Notes: generated from the letters alone by a model not told the origin. A stretch of 64,000 nucleotides of DNA from Streptomyces tsukubensis (GCF_009296025.1 NZ_CP045178.1:7564001-7628000); one strand, 5' to 3'. Numbered from the stretch's first letter, positions 18,210 through 27,406 are shown. Program-made: numbers and translations.

Positions 18210-19310
18210 TCAGAAGGCCTTGCCGAGGTCCGCCTCGGCGTTGTCCTTGGAGTACGCGCTGTCCTTGATCACGATGTTCTGCTGGACCTCGTCGCCCTTG
18301 GTGAAGGTGTCGAGCGTCTGGAAGGCGAGCGGACCGAACCTCGGGTTGGACTCGATCACGCCGGAGATCCAGCCGTCGACGATGCCCCGCACGGCGTTGC
18401 GGGTGCCGTCGACCGTGACGATCTTGACCGCTCCCGCCTTCTTGCCCGCGCTCTTGAGGGCGTTCACCGCGCCGAGCCCCATCTCGTCGTTCTCCGCGTA
18501 GATACCGCCGACACCGGGCTTCGACTGGATGAGCTGCTCAGTGACCTGCTGGCCCTTCTCACGGGCGAACTCGCCGGTCTGCTGGAAGACCACCTTCAGT
18601 CCGGGTGCCTTCGCCTTGATCCGGTCCACGAAGCCCTTGGTGCGCTCGGTCGTCACGTTGTTGCCCGCGGAACCGAGCAGAATGCCGATCTCGCCCTTGC
18701 CGCCGGTCGCCTCGATCATGCTGTCGGCGGCCCGCTTGCCCTGCTCGACGAAGTCCGAGCCGATGAAGCTCACATAGTCCTCGCACGCCTTGGCGTTGAT
18801 CTTGCGGTCCACCGTGACGATCGGGATCTTCTTCGCGCTCGCGGCCCGCAGCACGGGCTCCCAGCCGTCCGAGTTGAGGGGCGCGATCACCAGGAGGTCG
18901 GCGCCCTTGGCGATGAGGTCCTGGACATCGCTGATCTGCTTGGAGAACTGCGACTGGGCGTTGGCGGTGAGCAGCTTGACCCCGCGCTTCTCCGCCTCGG
19001 CCTTGACGGAGGCGGTCTCCGCGATACGGAAGGGGTTGGCCTCCTTCTCGGACTGCGAGAAACCGACGGTGGCGTTCTTCAGGTCGATCTTCTTGGCGCC
19101 GTAGGCGTCGATGGCGCAGCTCCCGCCACCGCCCGCCGTGGGGGAGGCGACGACCTGCCCCGAGTCCTTGCCTGCCCCGGCGCTGGTGTCCTTCTTTTCC
19201 TTGTCGTCCTCGGACTTGGCGCACCCGGCGGTCAGTGCGAGGCTCGCGGCCAGGCCCGTGGCGAGGAGGGTGCGGGTGGTCGTACGACGAAGAAGAGCGG
19301 TCGACTTCAT
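18210..19310 (-). CDS. Sugar-binding lipoprotein (YtfQ-like)
   Basis: A 366-residue periplasmic-binding-protein-like lipoprotein. The signal peptide ends in the lipobox LTAGC. The mature part opens with TVGFSQSEKEANPFRIAETASVKAEAE, which closely resembles YtfQ-type galactofuranose-binding proteins, and contains DLLVIAPLNSDGWEPVL and PIVTVDRKIN typical of the fold. The start at 19310 is preferred to an in-frame start 22 codons upstream because the signal peptide n-region (MKSTALLRRTTTR) begins here. First gene of the leftward importer operon; a LacI-type site lies 85 bp upstream. Galactofuranose or a related galactose sugar is the most likely ligand, by context. Confidence 0.92.
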   Translation of the reverse strand: MKSTALLRRTTTRTLLATGLAASLALTAGCAKSEDDKEKKDTSAGAGKDSGQVVASPTAGGGGSCAIDAYGAKKIDLKNATVGFSQSEKEANPFRIAETASVKAEAEKRGVKLLTANAQSQFSKQISDVQDLIAKGADLLVIAPLNSDGWEPVLRAASAKKIPIVTVDRKINAKACEDYVSFIGSDFVEQGKRAADSMIEATGGKGEIGILLGSAGNNVTTERTKGFVDRIKAKAPGLKVVFQQTGEFAREKGQQVTEQLIQSKPGVGGIYAENDEMGLGAVNALKSAGKKAGAVKIVTVDGTRNAVRGIVDGWISGVIESNPRFGPLAFQTLDTFTKGDEVQQNIVIKDSAYSKDNAEADLGKAF

Positions 19311-19394
19311 GGAGTCCCCATTGCGGCACGGCCCGGGAGCGAAGCGCTCGCGGGAAGAAATGGCACTTGCGGTCAACTCGACGTTCCGGTCAGC

Positions 19395-19413
19395 TTTTTA
19401 CATCGTTGGAATG
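19395..19413 (-). promoter_or_regulatory. Candidate LacI-family operator upstream of the importer operon
   Basis: On the minus strand the site reads CATTCCAACGATGTAAAAA, 16 of 19 bases identical to the site at 20673-20691 before the GH2 gene. It also lies within an interrupted repeat TTTACA-N15-TGTAAA (19397-19423). It sits about 85 bp before the binding-protein start. Confidence 0.6.
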
Positions 19414-19518
19414 GTGCTGTAAACCCTTCGCGCACCGGTTGGCCGCGACGCCGGCCACTCCTGGGGTACCGATTACGTACGAAGCTCCCATGCCGAACTC
19501 CCCCGCGCCGAAAGGGAG

Positions 19519-20574
19519 TCAGCGCCTGCCGAGGGTGCTCTCCCGCTCCAGCAGCTCGAACGAGGCGATGAACGTGCGCCCGTCGGCCGGAGCCGACCCC
19601 CTCTCGCCCGCCGCGTCCCCCTCACCGCGCCCCGAGGCCCGCTCCAACGAGCTGACCAGCGACTGCACGGCGAGTCTCGCGATGGCCCGCTTGTCGGGGG
19701 CGACCGTCGTCAGCGACACCGCGCCGAACCTGGACTCGGCGATGTCGTCGAAACCCACCACGGCCACGTCCCACGGCACCCGCAGCCCCCGTTCGTGCAG
19801 CACCCTCATCGCACCGATCGCCACCAGATCGTTGTAGGCGAAGACCGCGTCGGGGCGGATCCCGGAATCCAGCAGGCGCGCCATGGCCTGAGCCCCGTGC
19901 CCCCGGTCCCAGCCGCCGGTCGGCGCGATCAGCTCGTCGGGCGCCCCGACACCCGCCGCCACCAGCTCCTCGCGCCACCCCTGGAGCCGCAGCAGCGCGG
20001 GGCGGTTGGGGGAGTCGGTACGCGCCCCGAGAAAGGCGATCCTGGTCCTGCCCCGGCCCAGCAGGTGGCGCACGGCGAGCCGGGCCGCCGACACGTTGTC
20101 GATGGCGATGTGGTCGTAGGGCAGGTCGTACTCCCGCTCCCCGAGCAGGACCAGCGGCACGTCGTCGGCGCGGCCCGCCAGGTCCCCCGACTCCAGCTCC
20201 AGGGGGCTGAGGATGAGCCCGTCGATCACCCGGGCGCGAAACCCCTGGCTGACCAGGATCTCCTGCTCGCGCTCGCCCCGGGTGTGATCGAGCAGGACGG
20301 TGAGTTCGTGTTCCGCCGCCGCGTCGATCACCGCGCCCGCGATCTCCGCGAAGTAGGGATTGCCGAGTTCGGGCACGGCCAGGGCGATGATTCCGGTACG
20401 TCCCTTGCGGAGGTTGCGTGCCGTCAGGTTCGGGCGGTATCCCAGCTCGTCGATGGCCGCCTGCACCCGGGCCCGCATCACCGGCGTGACGTGCTGATAG
20501 TTGTTCACGACGTTGGAAACCGTCTTGATGGAGACGCCTGCCCGCTGTGCGACATCTTTGAGGCTCACCCGCAC
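19519..20574 (-). CDS. LacI-family transcriptional regulator
   Basis: A 351-residue LacI/GalR repressor. The N-terminal helix-turn-helix is SLKDVAQRAGVSIKTVSNVVNN with the hinge-helix segment RPNLTARNLRKGRTG, then a periplasmic-binding-protein-like effector domain (LGNPYFAEIAGAV, VVGFDDIAESRFGAVSLTTV). GTG 20574 has a strong GGAGGAG site. The C-terminus carries a short Gly/Ala/Arg insert before the final FELLERESTL motif. It lies between the importer operon and two secreted-enzyme genes, each preceded by a CAACG(A/T)TG site, so it most likely controls all three, with a galactose-type sugar as inducer. Confidence 0.94.
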   Translation of the reverse strand: MRVSLKDVAQRAGVSIKTVSNVVNNYQHVTPVMRARVQAAIDELGYRPNLTARNLRKGRTGIIALAVPELGNPYFAEIAGAVIDAAAEHELTVLLDHTRGEREQEILVSQGFRARVIDGLILSPLELESGDLAGRADDVPLVLLGEREYDLPYDHIAIDNVSAARLAVRHLLGRGRTRIAFLGARTDSPNRPALLRLQGWREELVAAGVGAPDELIAPTGGWDRGHGAQAMARLLDSGIRPDAVFAYNDLVAIGAMRVLHERGLRVPWDVAVVGFDDIAESRFGAVSLTTVAPDKRAIARLAVQSLVSSLERASGRGEGDAAGERGSAPADGRTFIASFELLERESTLGRR

Positions 20575-20672
20575 GGAATCTCCTCCGGTTGGTCAACGCC
20601 CGGGTTTCCCGGGGTATTTGTCATGCCCCTGGACATTAGGTGAGGGGCCGTGCTGTCATGCCAACTGCCGTT

Positions 20673-20691
20673 CATTCCAACGTTGTACAGA
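20673..20691 (+). promoter_or_regulatory. Candidate LacI-family operator upstream of GH2 gene
   Basis: CATTCCAACGTTGTACAGA contains the 8-bp palindrome CAACGTTG with a central CpG, as in many LacI/GalR operators. It is 45 bp upstream of the preferred TTG start at 20736. Confidence 0.6.
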
Positions 20692-20735
20692 CTGGAACGG
20701 CGAGCCGCCACCCTGCCTCACCAACGGAGGATCCG

Positions 20736-23333
20736 TTGCGCTTCAGACGACTTGCCCCCCAACTGGCCCTGCTGCTCGCAGCGGCCCTCGGGACCGCGGG
20801 ACTCACCGCGGCCCCCTCGGCGTCCGCGGCCGGTGACCCCATCGAAGTCCACGGACTCAAGGGCGACTACTACACCCAGTCCGCCCCCGGTGCCTTCGAC
20901 TTCGACCAGCTCAAAGCCACCGGTTTCGACACCTCGCTCGACTTCGACAACCTCGAACCGCGTCTCGCCGCCGCCACGGGTCAGGCCGACGACGTGAACG
21001 TCCGATGGACCGGCAAGATCGTGGCCGAGCACTCCGGCGCCCACACCTTCTCCATGACCGGGGACAACGGCTTCCGTCTCTGGATCAACGGCCAACTCAC
21101 CATCGACCACTGGGTGGACGACTGGGACAAGGAACAGAAGTCCGCCCCGGTCGACCTCGAAGCGGGCCGCGCCTACGACATCAAGGTCGAGTACTTCGAG
21201 CACTTCGGAGGCTCCAACCTGCACCTCGACTGGACCGAGCCCGGCCAGTCCAAGGAGCCGGTGCCGCAGTCGGCCTTCCGCCTGCCCGACGGCTACAGTT
21301 ACGACGGAGCCGTCGCGAGCACCGTCCAGAAGGACGGCCGCACGCTCCGCCTCGACTTCGCCCAGAGACTCGCCGCGCCCCCCGCAGGAGTCGCCGAGCA
21401 CTTCAAGGCCAACATCGGTGGCGCCGACTGGCCGCTCGGCTCCGCCAAGCTCGACCCGTCCGACCCCCGCAGGCTGATCGTCGCGCTCAAGGAGCCCGTC
21501 GTCGGCCACGGCGGCTCCGCCGATCTGCGCTACGACGGCGCGGGCGCCCTCAAGGGAGCGGACGGCAAGGCCGTCTCCCCGTTCTGGAGCAGCGGCGCCA
21601 ACGAATCGACCTACCAGCTCAAGACCGAGTGGGCGAAGGACGTCAAGCCGTCCAACGCCCTCCCCGAGTACCCGCGTCCCCAGCTGACCCGCGACTCCTG
21701 GAAGAACCTCAACGGGGAGTGGCAGTTCGCCGCCGCAGAGGCCGGGGAGAAACCGCCCGTCGGCAAGAAGCTCGGCGAGAAGATCCTGGTGCCCTACCCG
21801 GTGGAGTCACAGCTCTCCGGCGTCGAACGGCACGAGGACCGCATGTGGTACCGCCGCACCTTCACCGTGCCCGCCGGCTGGAAGGTCGGCCGGGGCAAGC
21901 AGCTCAAGCTCAACTTCGACGCCGTCGACTGGAAGTCCGACATCTACGTCAACGGCGTCAAGGTCACCGAGCACAAGGGCGGTTACGACCGCTTCAGCGC
22001 CGACATCACCAAGGCGCTCAAGCCGGGCCGTACCCAGGAGCTGATCGTCGGGGTGTACGACCCGACGGACGCCAAGGGCGGCGAGAACCCGCCCATGGGC
22101 AAGCAGCGCCTCGACCCGAGCGGCATCTGGTACACGCCCAGCTCCGGGATCTGGCAGACCGTGTGGATGGAGCCGGTCGCCGCCGACCACGCGGACTCCC
22201 TGAAGATCACCCCTGACGTGGCGGGCGAGAAGGTCACCGTCGAGCCCGAGGGCGTGCGCGACGGGGTGCGTGTCACCGCCACCGCGTACGACGGGAAGCG
22301 CAAGGTCGGCTCGGCCACCGGACGCACCGGCAAGGCGCTGAGTGTGCGGGTCCGCGACCCGCACCTGTGGTCGCCCGACGACCCGCACCTGTACAGGCTC
22401 AAGGTGACCGTCGGGTCCGACCGGGTCGGCAGTTACTTCGGTATGCGTGACATCGCCGTCAAGAACGTGGGCGGTACCCCGCGCACGGTGCTCAACGGCA
22501 AGCCCGTCTTCCAGATGGCCACCCTCGACCAGGGGTTCTGGCCCGACGGCCTGCACACCGCGCCGACCGACGAGGCCCTCGCCTCCGACCTCAAGGAACA
22601 CAAGGCGCTCGGCTTCAACGCCGTACGCAAACACATCAAGGTCGAGCCCGACCGCTGGTTCTACTGGGCCGACAAGCTCGGCCTGATGGTCTGGCAGGAC
22701 ATGCCCGCCATGGCGACGGGCACCACGCCCGACACGGCCGCCCGCGCCGAGTACGAGCACGAGATGAAGCAGATGATCGACCAGCACATCAGCAGCCCCT
22801 CGGTCGTCATGTGGGTGACCTTCAACGAGGGCTGGGGCCAGTACGACCAGGCGCGCGTCGCCGACCAGGCCAAGAAGTGGGACCCGACCAGGCTCGTCAA
22901 CAACATGAGCGGCGTCAACTGCTGCGGCGCCGTCGACGGGGGCAACGGCGACATCGCCGACGCCCACGGTTACCCGAGCCCCGCACTGCCCGCGCCCGAC
23001 GGGAAACGGGCGCTCGTCAGCGGCGAGTACGGCGGCCTCGGGCTCGCGGTGCCCGGTCACGCCTGGCCCGTCCAGCAGACCTACGTCGGCGTGGAGAAGG
23101 ACAAGTACACCGACGAGTACCTCAAGAAACTCGACGAGGTGCACGCGCTCGCCTGCAAGGGGAGCAACGGCGCGGTCTACACCCAGATAGCCGACGTCGA
23201 GGGCGAGCTGAACGGTCTGCTCACCTACGACCGCAAGGTGATGAAGGCCGACGTGAAGCGTGTCTCGGCCGCGCAGCACGCGCTGATCGACGCCGCCTCG
23301 CAGTCCACCGTCAAGGGGTGTGACGCCTCCTGA
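20736..23333 (+). CDS. Secreted PA14-GH2 glycoside hydrolase (beta-galactofuranosidase candidate)
   Basis: An 865-residue exported enzyme. TTG 20736 is chosen since CGGAGG lies six bases before it and a normal signal peptide follows (RFRRLAPQLALLLAAALGTAG ... ASA). A PA14 domain (about 33-165: LKGDYYTQ, DNGFRLWING, VEYFEHFGGSNLHLDW) precedes the GH2 jelly-roll (DSWKNLNGEWQF, MWYRRTFTVP), immunoglobulin-like and TIM-barrel domains. The acid/base is Glu 698 in FNEGWGQ; the nucleophile is probably Glu 764 in SGEYGG. GH2 covers beta-galactosidases, glucuronidases and actinobacterial beta-galactofuranosidases; the neighbouring YtfQRT-like importer makes the last an attractive but unproven choice. 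A strong hairpin follows the gene. Confidence 0.92.
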   Translation: MRFRRLAPQLALLLAAALGTAGLTAAPSASAAGDPIEVHGLKGDYYTQSAPGAFDFDQLKATGFDTSLDFDNLEPRLAAATGQADDVNVRWTGKIVAEHSGAHTFSMTGDNGFRLWINGQLTIDHWVDDWDKEQKSAPVDLEAGRAYDIKVEYFEHFGGSNLHLDWTEPGQSKEPVPQSAFRLPDGYSYDGAVASTVQKDGRTLRLDFAQRLAAPPAGVAEHFKANIGGADWPLGSAKLDPSDPRRLIVALKEPVVGHGGSADLRYDGAGALKGADGKAVSPFWSSGANESTYQLKTEWAKDVKPSNALPEYPRPQLTRDSWKNLNGEWQFAAAEAGEKPPVGKKLGEKILVPYPVESQLSGVERHEDRMWYRRTFTVPAGWKVGRGKQLKLNFDAVDWKSDIYVNGVKVTEHKGGYDRFSADITKALKPGRTQELIVGVYDPTDAKGGENPPMGKQRLDPSGIWYTPSSGIWQTVWMEPVAADHADSLKITPDVAGEKVTVEPEGVRDGVRVTATAYDGKRKVGSATGRTGKALSVRVRDPHLWSPDDPHLYRLKVTVGSDRVGSYFGMRDIAVKNVGGTPRTVLNGKPVFQMATLDQGFWPDGLHTAPTDEALASDLKEHKALGFNAVRKHIKVEPDRWFYWADKLGLMVWQDMPAMATGTTPDTAARAEYEHEMKQMIDQHISSPSVVMWVTFNEGWGQYDQARVADQAKKWDPTRLVNNMSGVNCCGAVDGGNGDIADAHGYPSPALPAPDGKRALVSGEYGGLGLAVPGHAWPVQQTYVGVEKDKYTDEYLKKLDEVHALACKGSNGAVYTQIADVEGELNGLLTYDRKVMKADVKRVSAAQHALIDAASQSTVKGCDAS

Positions 23334-23381
23334 CCGTCCCTGAGCCCGGGGGTGTGTGAGCACCACGCGCCGCCCGGCCCC

Positions 23382-23419
23382 GTCCGCCCGCCACACCCTC
23401 CCCGGTGCGGCGGGCGGAC
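23382..23419 (+). terminator. Hairpin terminator after the GH2 gene
   Basis: Perfect 11-bp inverted repeat GTCCGCCCGCC (23382-23392) and GGCGGGCGGAC (23409-23419) with a 16-nt loop, 49 bp after the stop codon. Confidence 0.8.
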
Positions 23420-23512
23420 GCCGTGCGGAGCCCTTTCCTCCTCGGCTTCTTCTTCGACTTTCCCCTCGACCCTTGACGCGTGACCGGCGGAGACCGAGGA
23501 TGATCGCGCTCT

Positions 23513-23524
23513 GACAACGTTGTC
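23513..23524 (+). promoter_or_regulatory. Candidate LacI-family operator, perfect 12-bp palindrome
   Basis: GACAACGTTGTC is a perfect palindrome containing the same CAACGTTG core as the GH2 site. It ends 20 bp before the GTG start at 23544, a position where a bound repressor would block the promoter or early elongation. Confidence 0.65.
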
Positions 23525-23543
23525 CACATGGAGGTCGTTCCGC

Positions 23544-26500
23544 GTGACGCCCCACCCCGCCGGGCTCGACCGGCGCCGTTTCGTCCAGTTCCTCGGCGCC
23601 TCCGGGGCGCTGAGCGCCCTGCCCCTGACCGCGGGTGCCTCCGCCGCCTCCGCGGCGGCGGGCCCGGGGACGTCGGCTCCCTCGGGCGCCAAGGCCACGT
23701 CGATCGCCGACGACGCCGTGGCGCGGACGTACCACCGTGTCCTGCTCACCCACACCCACTGGTCGGAGCAGCAGTGGGACGCCGCCAAGGGTTACTACAC
23801 CGAGAAGGACTTCGGTTTCGCGGTCGTCCTCGGCCACGCGGTGCTGCTGACCCGGGACGGCTTCGACGCAGAAGCGGCCGGCGTCGACAAGAAGACCCTG
23901 CGTGAGCGGACCCTCGCCACCATCAAGCACTTCGCCGCCTCCAACCGGCTGACCGGCGGCGATCAGTGGGGCCGCACGCTCTTCTTCGACACCACATTCC
24001 AGTCGTACTTCGTGCTGGCCGCGCGGCTGCTCTGGTCCGAGCTGGACGCCACCACCCGTGGCCACGTCGACACCATCGCCCGCGAACAGGCCGCCTACAC
24101 CGAGGGTCTCGGCACCGGCGACGATCCCGACTCCGGCGACTGGACGCCGAACGGACTCACCGGCGGCCACGTCGGTGACACCAAGCTGGAGGAGATGGGC
24201 GTCTACGCCCAGTCACTCGCCCCCGGCCTCGCCTGGGCGCCCGACGACAAGCGCCACGCGGACTGGTCGGCCGCCTTCGGACGCTGGAGCCGCAACGAGA
24301 CCGGGCTCCCGGCGGCGGACCGGGCCAACCCCGCCGTCGTCGACGGTGTGGCCGTCAGCGAGAACACGGCGCAGAACCTCTACGACACCTTCATCGTGGA
24401 GAACCACATGTCGTTCGGCCCGCACTACCAGGAGGAGCTGTGGCGCACCTCGGGCCGTAACGCCGCGCACTTCCTCACCGCGGGCAAGCCGCTGCCCGAG
24501 GTCCTCACGGCGCAGCCCAACGCGGGACCCCTGTGGCGGACCCTGCTCGGCGTGATGAGCGACGCCGGTGAACCGCTGATGCCGATGGTCGCCGACCGCG
24601 AGCACCTGTACGGCCGTGATGTCATCCCCCTCGCCTTTCTCGCCCAGGTCACCGGGGACCGTGCGGCGGCCCGCGCCGAGACGGCCCTCGCGGAGCGACT
24701 TGAGGCCTACCAGAAGTACCCGCCGGAGTACCGGATCGCGAAGTTCTCCGGCGAACCCAAGTACGAGCCCGAGGCCCGCGCCGAGGTCGCGATCAGCTAT
24801 CTGCTGCACGAGTGGCGGGCCGCCCACGGCGACCCCGTACGTCCGCTGAGCGAGCGTGAACTCTTCACCTCCGCGGGCGGCGCCACCGACTACGGCACGG
24901 GACCAGGCCTCCTCTCGCACCAGTCGGCCGGGGCGTGGGCGGGAGCGGTGAGCAAGCCAGGGTTCGTCAAGTTCGCCTGGCAGCCCGCCCACGACGACTG
25001 GCTCTTCGCGCTGAGCGGCGCCACGCCGATGTTCCTGCCCTCCACCGGCGGCAAGATCTCCCGGCGCACGGCCACCACCTACCGCCGGATACGCGACGGC
25101 TTCGACGGCAGCGCCTCCCTCTACGCGCTGGACGGCGGCTACGCGGGGTTCACCACGCTGCCCTCGGGCGCCGTCGTCTACGCCACCACAGGCACCGCGC
25201 AGGGCGAAGGCCACCTGGAGGTGCACAACCTGACGATGCCCGGCGTGCCGGGACTCGACGGCGGGCGCACCTACACCACCGCCGAGGGCTCCGTGACGGT
25301 GGCGGCGCAGGACGCGGGCGGACCCGGTGGCGCGAAGGCCGGGCCCCGCACCGACACGCTGACCTTCCCCCGCGCCACCTTCAGCCACCTGCGGATGCTC
25401 GGTGTGAACCCGGCTCCCACCTACGGCTACTCGCTCTTCTCCTTCGAGGCGTGGGACGGCGCCGACGGCGTCGACCTGGCGGCGGGCGGCGAAGCCACCG
25501 CTTCGTCGGCCGACGAGGGCAAGGGTCCCGCACTCGCCGTCGACGGTGACGCGGCGACCCGCTGGGCCGTCTCCCGAGCCGACAGGACCAAGGCGGACAG
25601 CTGGTTCGCCGTCGACCTGGGGGAGCCGCGCGCCCTCGACCGCGTGACCCTGAAGTGGGAGGCGGCGGCAGGCCGCGGCTACCGGATCCAGGGCTCGTCC
25701 GACGGCACCGCGTGGACCGACCTCGTGGCCTACCCGCACGCCCAGCTCAGCAGCGAGGGCGGCTGGATCTCCGTCGACGGCCGCGCCGGCCTGGTCGTAC
25801 GCGGCGGGGAGCACCCCCTCGCGGTCTACGGCGACACCGTCGTCCTCTCCGACGGGCCCGCACGGCCCCTCCTCGTCGAGGGACTGCCGGACGGCGCCCC
25901 GAAGTCGGTGCGCGCCGCGGCCCGCCGCACCCCGCCGCGTACGGACGACCCGCACGTCAGGGCAGCCCTCACCGACGGGCACCTCAGCCTCTTCAACCTG
26001 TCGGGCACCGATGTCACGAGCACGGTCGCGCTGCCGGGGGAGAGGGACCGCGTCGACCTGTACGCGGGGGTCCAGACGATCACCGCGGACGGCACCGACT
26101 ACCGGGCGGAACTGGCCGCGTCCAGCGCCGCCGTCGAACCGCCCCGCCTCACCCTGCGGCCCACGCGGTCCGGAAGGCTGCCCGAGGGGCTGCGCGCGGA
26201 GGTGACCGACGGGGCCACGGTCCGGCTCAGCGGCGCCTCCTGCCGGGTGACGCTCACGGCGCCGGGCGGCGGCCGTACCGAAGCAACCGTGCGCGCGGGC
26301 CGTACGACGGAGGTGACCGTGCGGGGCGCGACCGCCCACCCGCTCACCGACCTGGCACTCGGCAGGAACGTCTTCCCGAACGCGCCCCTTCCCCGGACGA
26401 TGACCGACCCCTCGGCGGCGGTCGACGGCGACCCGCACACCGCCTGGCGGCCAGGGGCGGAAGGGCGGCTCGTCGTGGACCTGGGCGAGTCGCGACGGGT

Positions 26501-26714
26501 GACGGAGATCGTCGCCGAGTGGACCGGCGGGCGGCCACCCGCCTGCTCCGTCGAGTTCAGCGAGGACGGCCTCACCTACCGGGGCGGATCCGCCCTGCGG
26601 AGCCGAGGCTCCCGCTCCACACAGCGCACCTCGGCCACGGCACGGTACGTGGCGCTCTCCGTACGCGGCTGGACGCGGAAGCACGGCTCGCTGGGGTCGC
26701 TCTCGGTGCGGTGA
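23544..26714 (+). CDS. Tat-exported carbohydrate-active protein with two CBM32-like domains
   Basis: A 1056-residue protein. GTG 23544 is preceded by GGAGG (23530-23534). The N-terminus has a twin-arginine signal, DRRRFVQFLGASGALSALPL, ending near ASA. Residues about 60-430 are helix-rich with many aromatic and acidic residues (THTHWSEQQWD, TTFQSYFVLAARLLW, FIVENHMSFGPHY) and look like an (alpha/alpha) toroid, as in some lyases and hydrolases, but I cannot name a family. A beta-rich middle part follows, then F5/8-type (CBM32) modules at about 642-740 (GPALAVDGDAATRWAV, WFAVDLGEPRALDRV) and 934-1056 (PSAAVDGDPHTAWRPG, LVVDLGESRRVTEIV). Likely binds and degrades a galactose-containing glycan, given its neighbours. 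Confidence 0.85.
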   Translation: MTPHPAGLDRRRFVQFLGASGALSALPLTAGASAASAAAGPGTSAPSGAKATSIADDAVARTYHRVLLTHTHWSEQQWDAAKGYYTEKDFGFAVVLGHAVLLTRDGFDAEAAGVDKKTLRERTLATIKHFAASNRLTGGDQWGRTLFFDTTFQSYFVLAARLLWSELDATTRGHVDTIAREQAAYTEGLGTGDDPDSGDWTPNGLTGGHVGDTKLEEMGVYAQSLAPGLAWAPDDKRHADWSAAFGRWSRNETGLPAADRANPAVVDGVAVSENTAQNLYDTFIVENHMSFGPHYQEELWRTSGRNAAHFLTAGKPLPEVLTAQPNAGPLWRTLLGVMSDAGEPLMPMVADREHLYGRDVIPLAFLAQVTGDRAAARAETALAERLEAYQKYPPEYRIAKFSGEPKYEPEARAEVAISYLLHEWRAAHGDPVRPLSERELFTSAGGATDYGTGPGLLSHQSAGAWAGAVSKPGFVKFAWQPAHDDWLFALSGATPMFLPSTGGKISRRTATTYRRIRDGFDGSASLYALDGGYAGFTTLPSGAVVYATTGTAQGEGHLEVHNLTMPGVPGLDGGRTYTTAEGSVTVAAQDAGGPGGAKAGPRTDTLTFPRATFSHLRMLGVNPAPTYGYSLFSFEAWDGADGVDLAAGGEATASSADEGKGPALAVDGDAATRWAVSRADRTKADSWFAVDLGEPRALDRVTLKWEAAAGRGYRIQGSSDGTAWTDLVAYPHAQLSSEGGWISVDGRAGLVVRGGEHPLAVYGDTVVLSDGPARPLLVEGLPDGAPKSVRAAARRTPPRTDDPHVRAALTDGHLSLFNLSGTDVTSTVALPGERDRVDLYAGVQTITADGTDYRAELAASSAAVEPPRLTLRPTRSGRLPEGLRAEVTDGATVRLSGASCRVTLTAPGGGRTEATVRAGRTTEVTVRGATAHPLTDLALGRNVFPNAPLPRTMTDPSAAVDGDPHTAWRPGAEGRLVVDLGESRRVTEIVAEWTGGRPPACSVEFSEDGLTYRGGSALRSRGSRSTQRTSATARYVALSVRGWTRKHGSLGSLSVR

Positions 26715-27055
26715 CCGCGCCGGGGCGGGCCGTACCCACGGGTCGGTCCGCCCCACGCGCGGCGGCCCCGTGGCCCCGGCCCGCACGGGCGGCAGGGTCT
26801 ACGCGGGCTCCACCGCGGGGAGTCCGTAGGGCGGTTCGTGGTCGGAGCCGCCCCCGCCGCGGACGGCGCGCGGCCCGGTCCCGCGGGGCACGCTCCGCGT
26901 ACCAGGAGCGTGCCCCGCGCCCGGCGGATCGCCCGGCGGATCGCCCGGCGGGGCCGCGGGAAGGAGAGCCCCGCCGGTGACCGGGAGCCCTGCCTCTGCG
27001 ATGTCCCGCCCGCACCTGGCGAGCAGCAGCCCCGCCGGTGACCGGGAGTCCTGCC
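26715..27055. other. Convergent intergenic region with a direct repeat and hairpin
   Basis: A 341-bp gap. It holds the hairpin at 26883-26918 and two 30-bp direct copies (26967-26996 and 27028-27057, one mismatch) of a segment containing CCCCGCCGGTGACCGGGAG, separated by 31 bp. The second copy runs into the 3' end of the truncated transporter gene. No gene seen. Confidence 0.7.
26883..26918. terminator. Bidirectional hairpin terminator
   Basis: Perfect 14-bp inverted repeat GCGGGGCACGCTCC (26883-26896) and GGAGCGTGCCCCGC (26905-26918) with an 8-nt loop, between convergent units. Confidence 0.85.
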
Positions 27056-27406
27056 TCAGACGGCTCGTTCGGCCGTGGCGGCCGCACCACCGGGTTTCCG
27101 CTCAGCCGAACGGGGCGCCTCCTCGAACAGGCCGGTGGAGGCCTCCAGCTCGGCGCGTGTCGGGGCCAGTAGGGAGCGGCCCCTCGTCTCGGGGCCGAAG
27201 AGGACGGCGGGCACTCCGATCACCAGGCAGACGAGCAGCGCGAAGAGGGCGACCGCCCGGGAGCGTCCGCCGGTCCACTCGACGAGGGCCAGCGCGATGA
27301 TCGGTGTGAGTCCGCCCGCGACGGCGCCGCCGATCTCGCGGCTGAACGTGAGCCCGGTCATCCTGATACGCGCGGAGAACAGTTCACGGGGAGGGCGGCC
27401 CCGCCG
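27056..27406 (-). pseudogene. C-terminal remnant of an MFS (metabolite:H+ symporter) transporter
   Basis: The frame reads from the stop of the adjacent enolase-superfamily gene without its own start: RELFSARIRMTGLTFSREIGG is the conserved loop before the last membrane helices of MHS-type MFS transporters, followed by two hydrophobic segments (GLTPIIALALVEWTG, AVALFALLVCLVIGVPAVLFGPETRG) and a polar tail. About 300 N-terminal residues of a complete transporter are missing. The junction lies within about 20 bp after the neighbour's TGA, so a deletion or recombination joined the two. An internal ATG (27361) could start a 101-residue fragment, but no ribosome site is seen. Confidence 0.8.

Noticed and set aside
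23520..23543. TTG start eight codons before the chosen start of the CBM32 protein
   Set aside because: It lies within the operator palindrome, and the GGAGG site sits between it and the GTG at 23544, which directly precedes the Tat signal.
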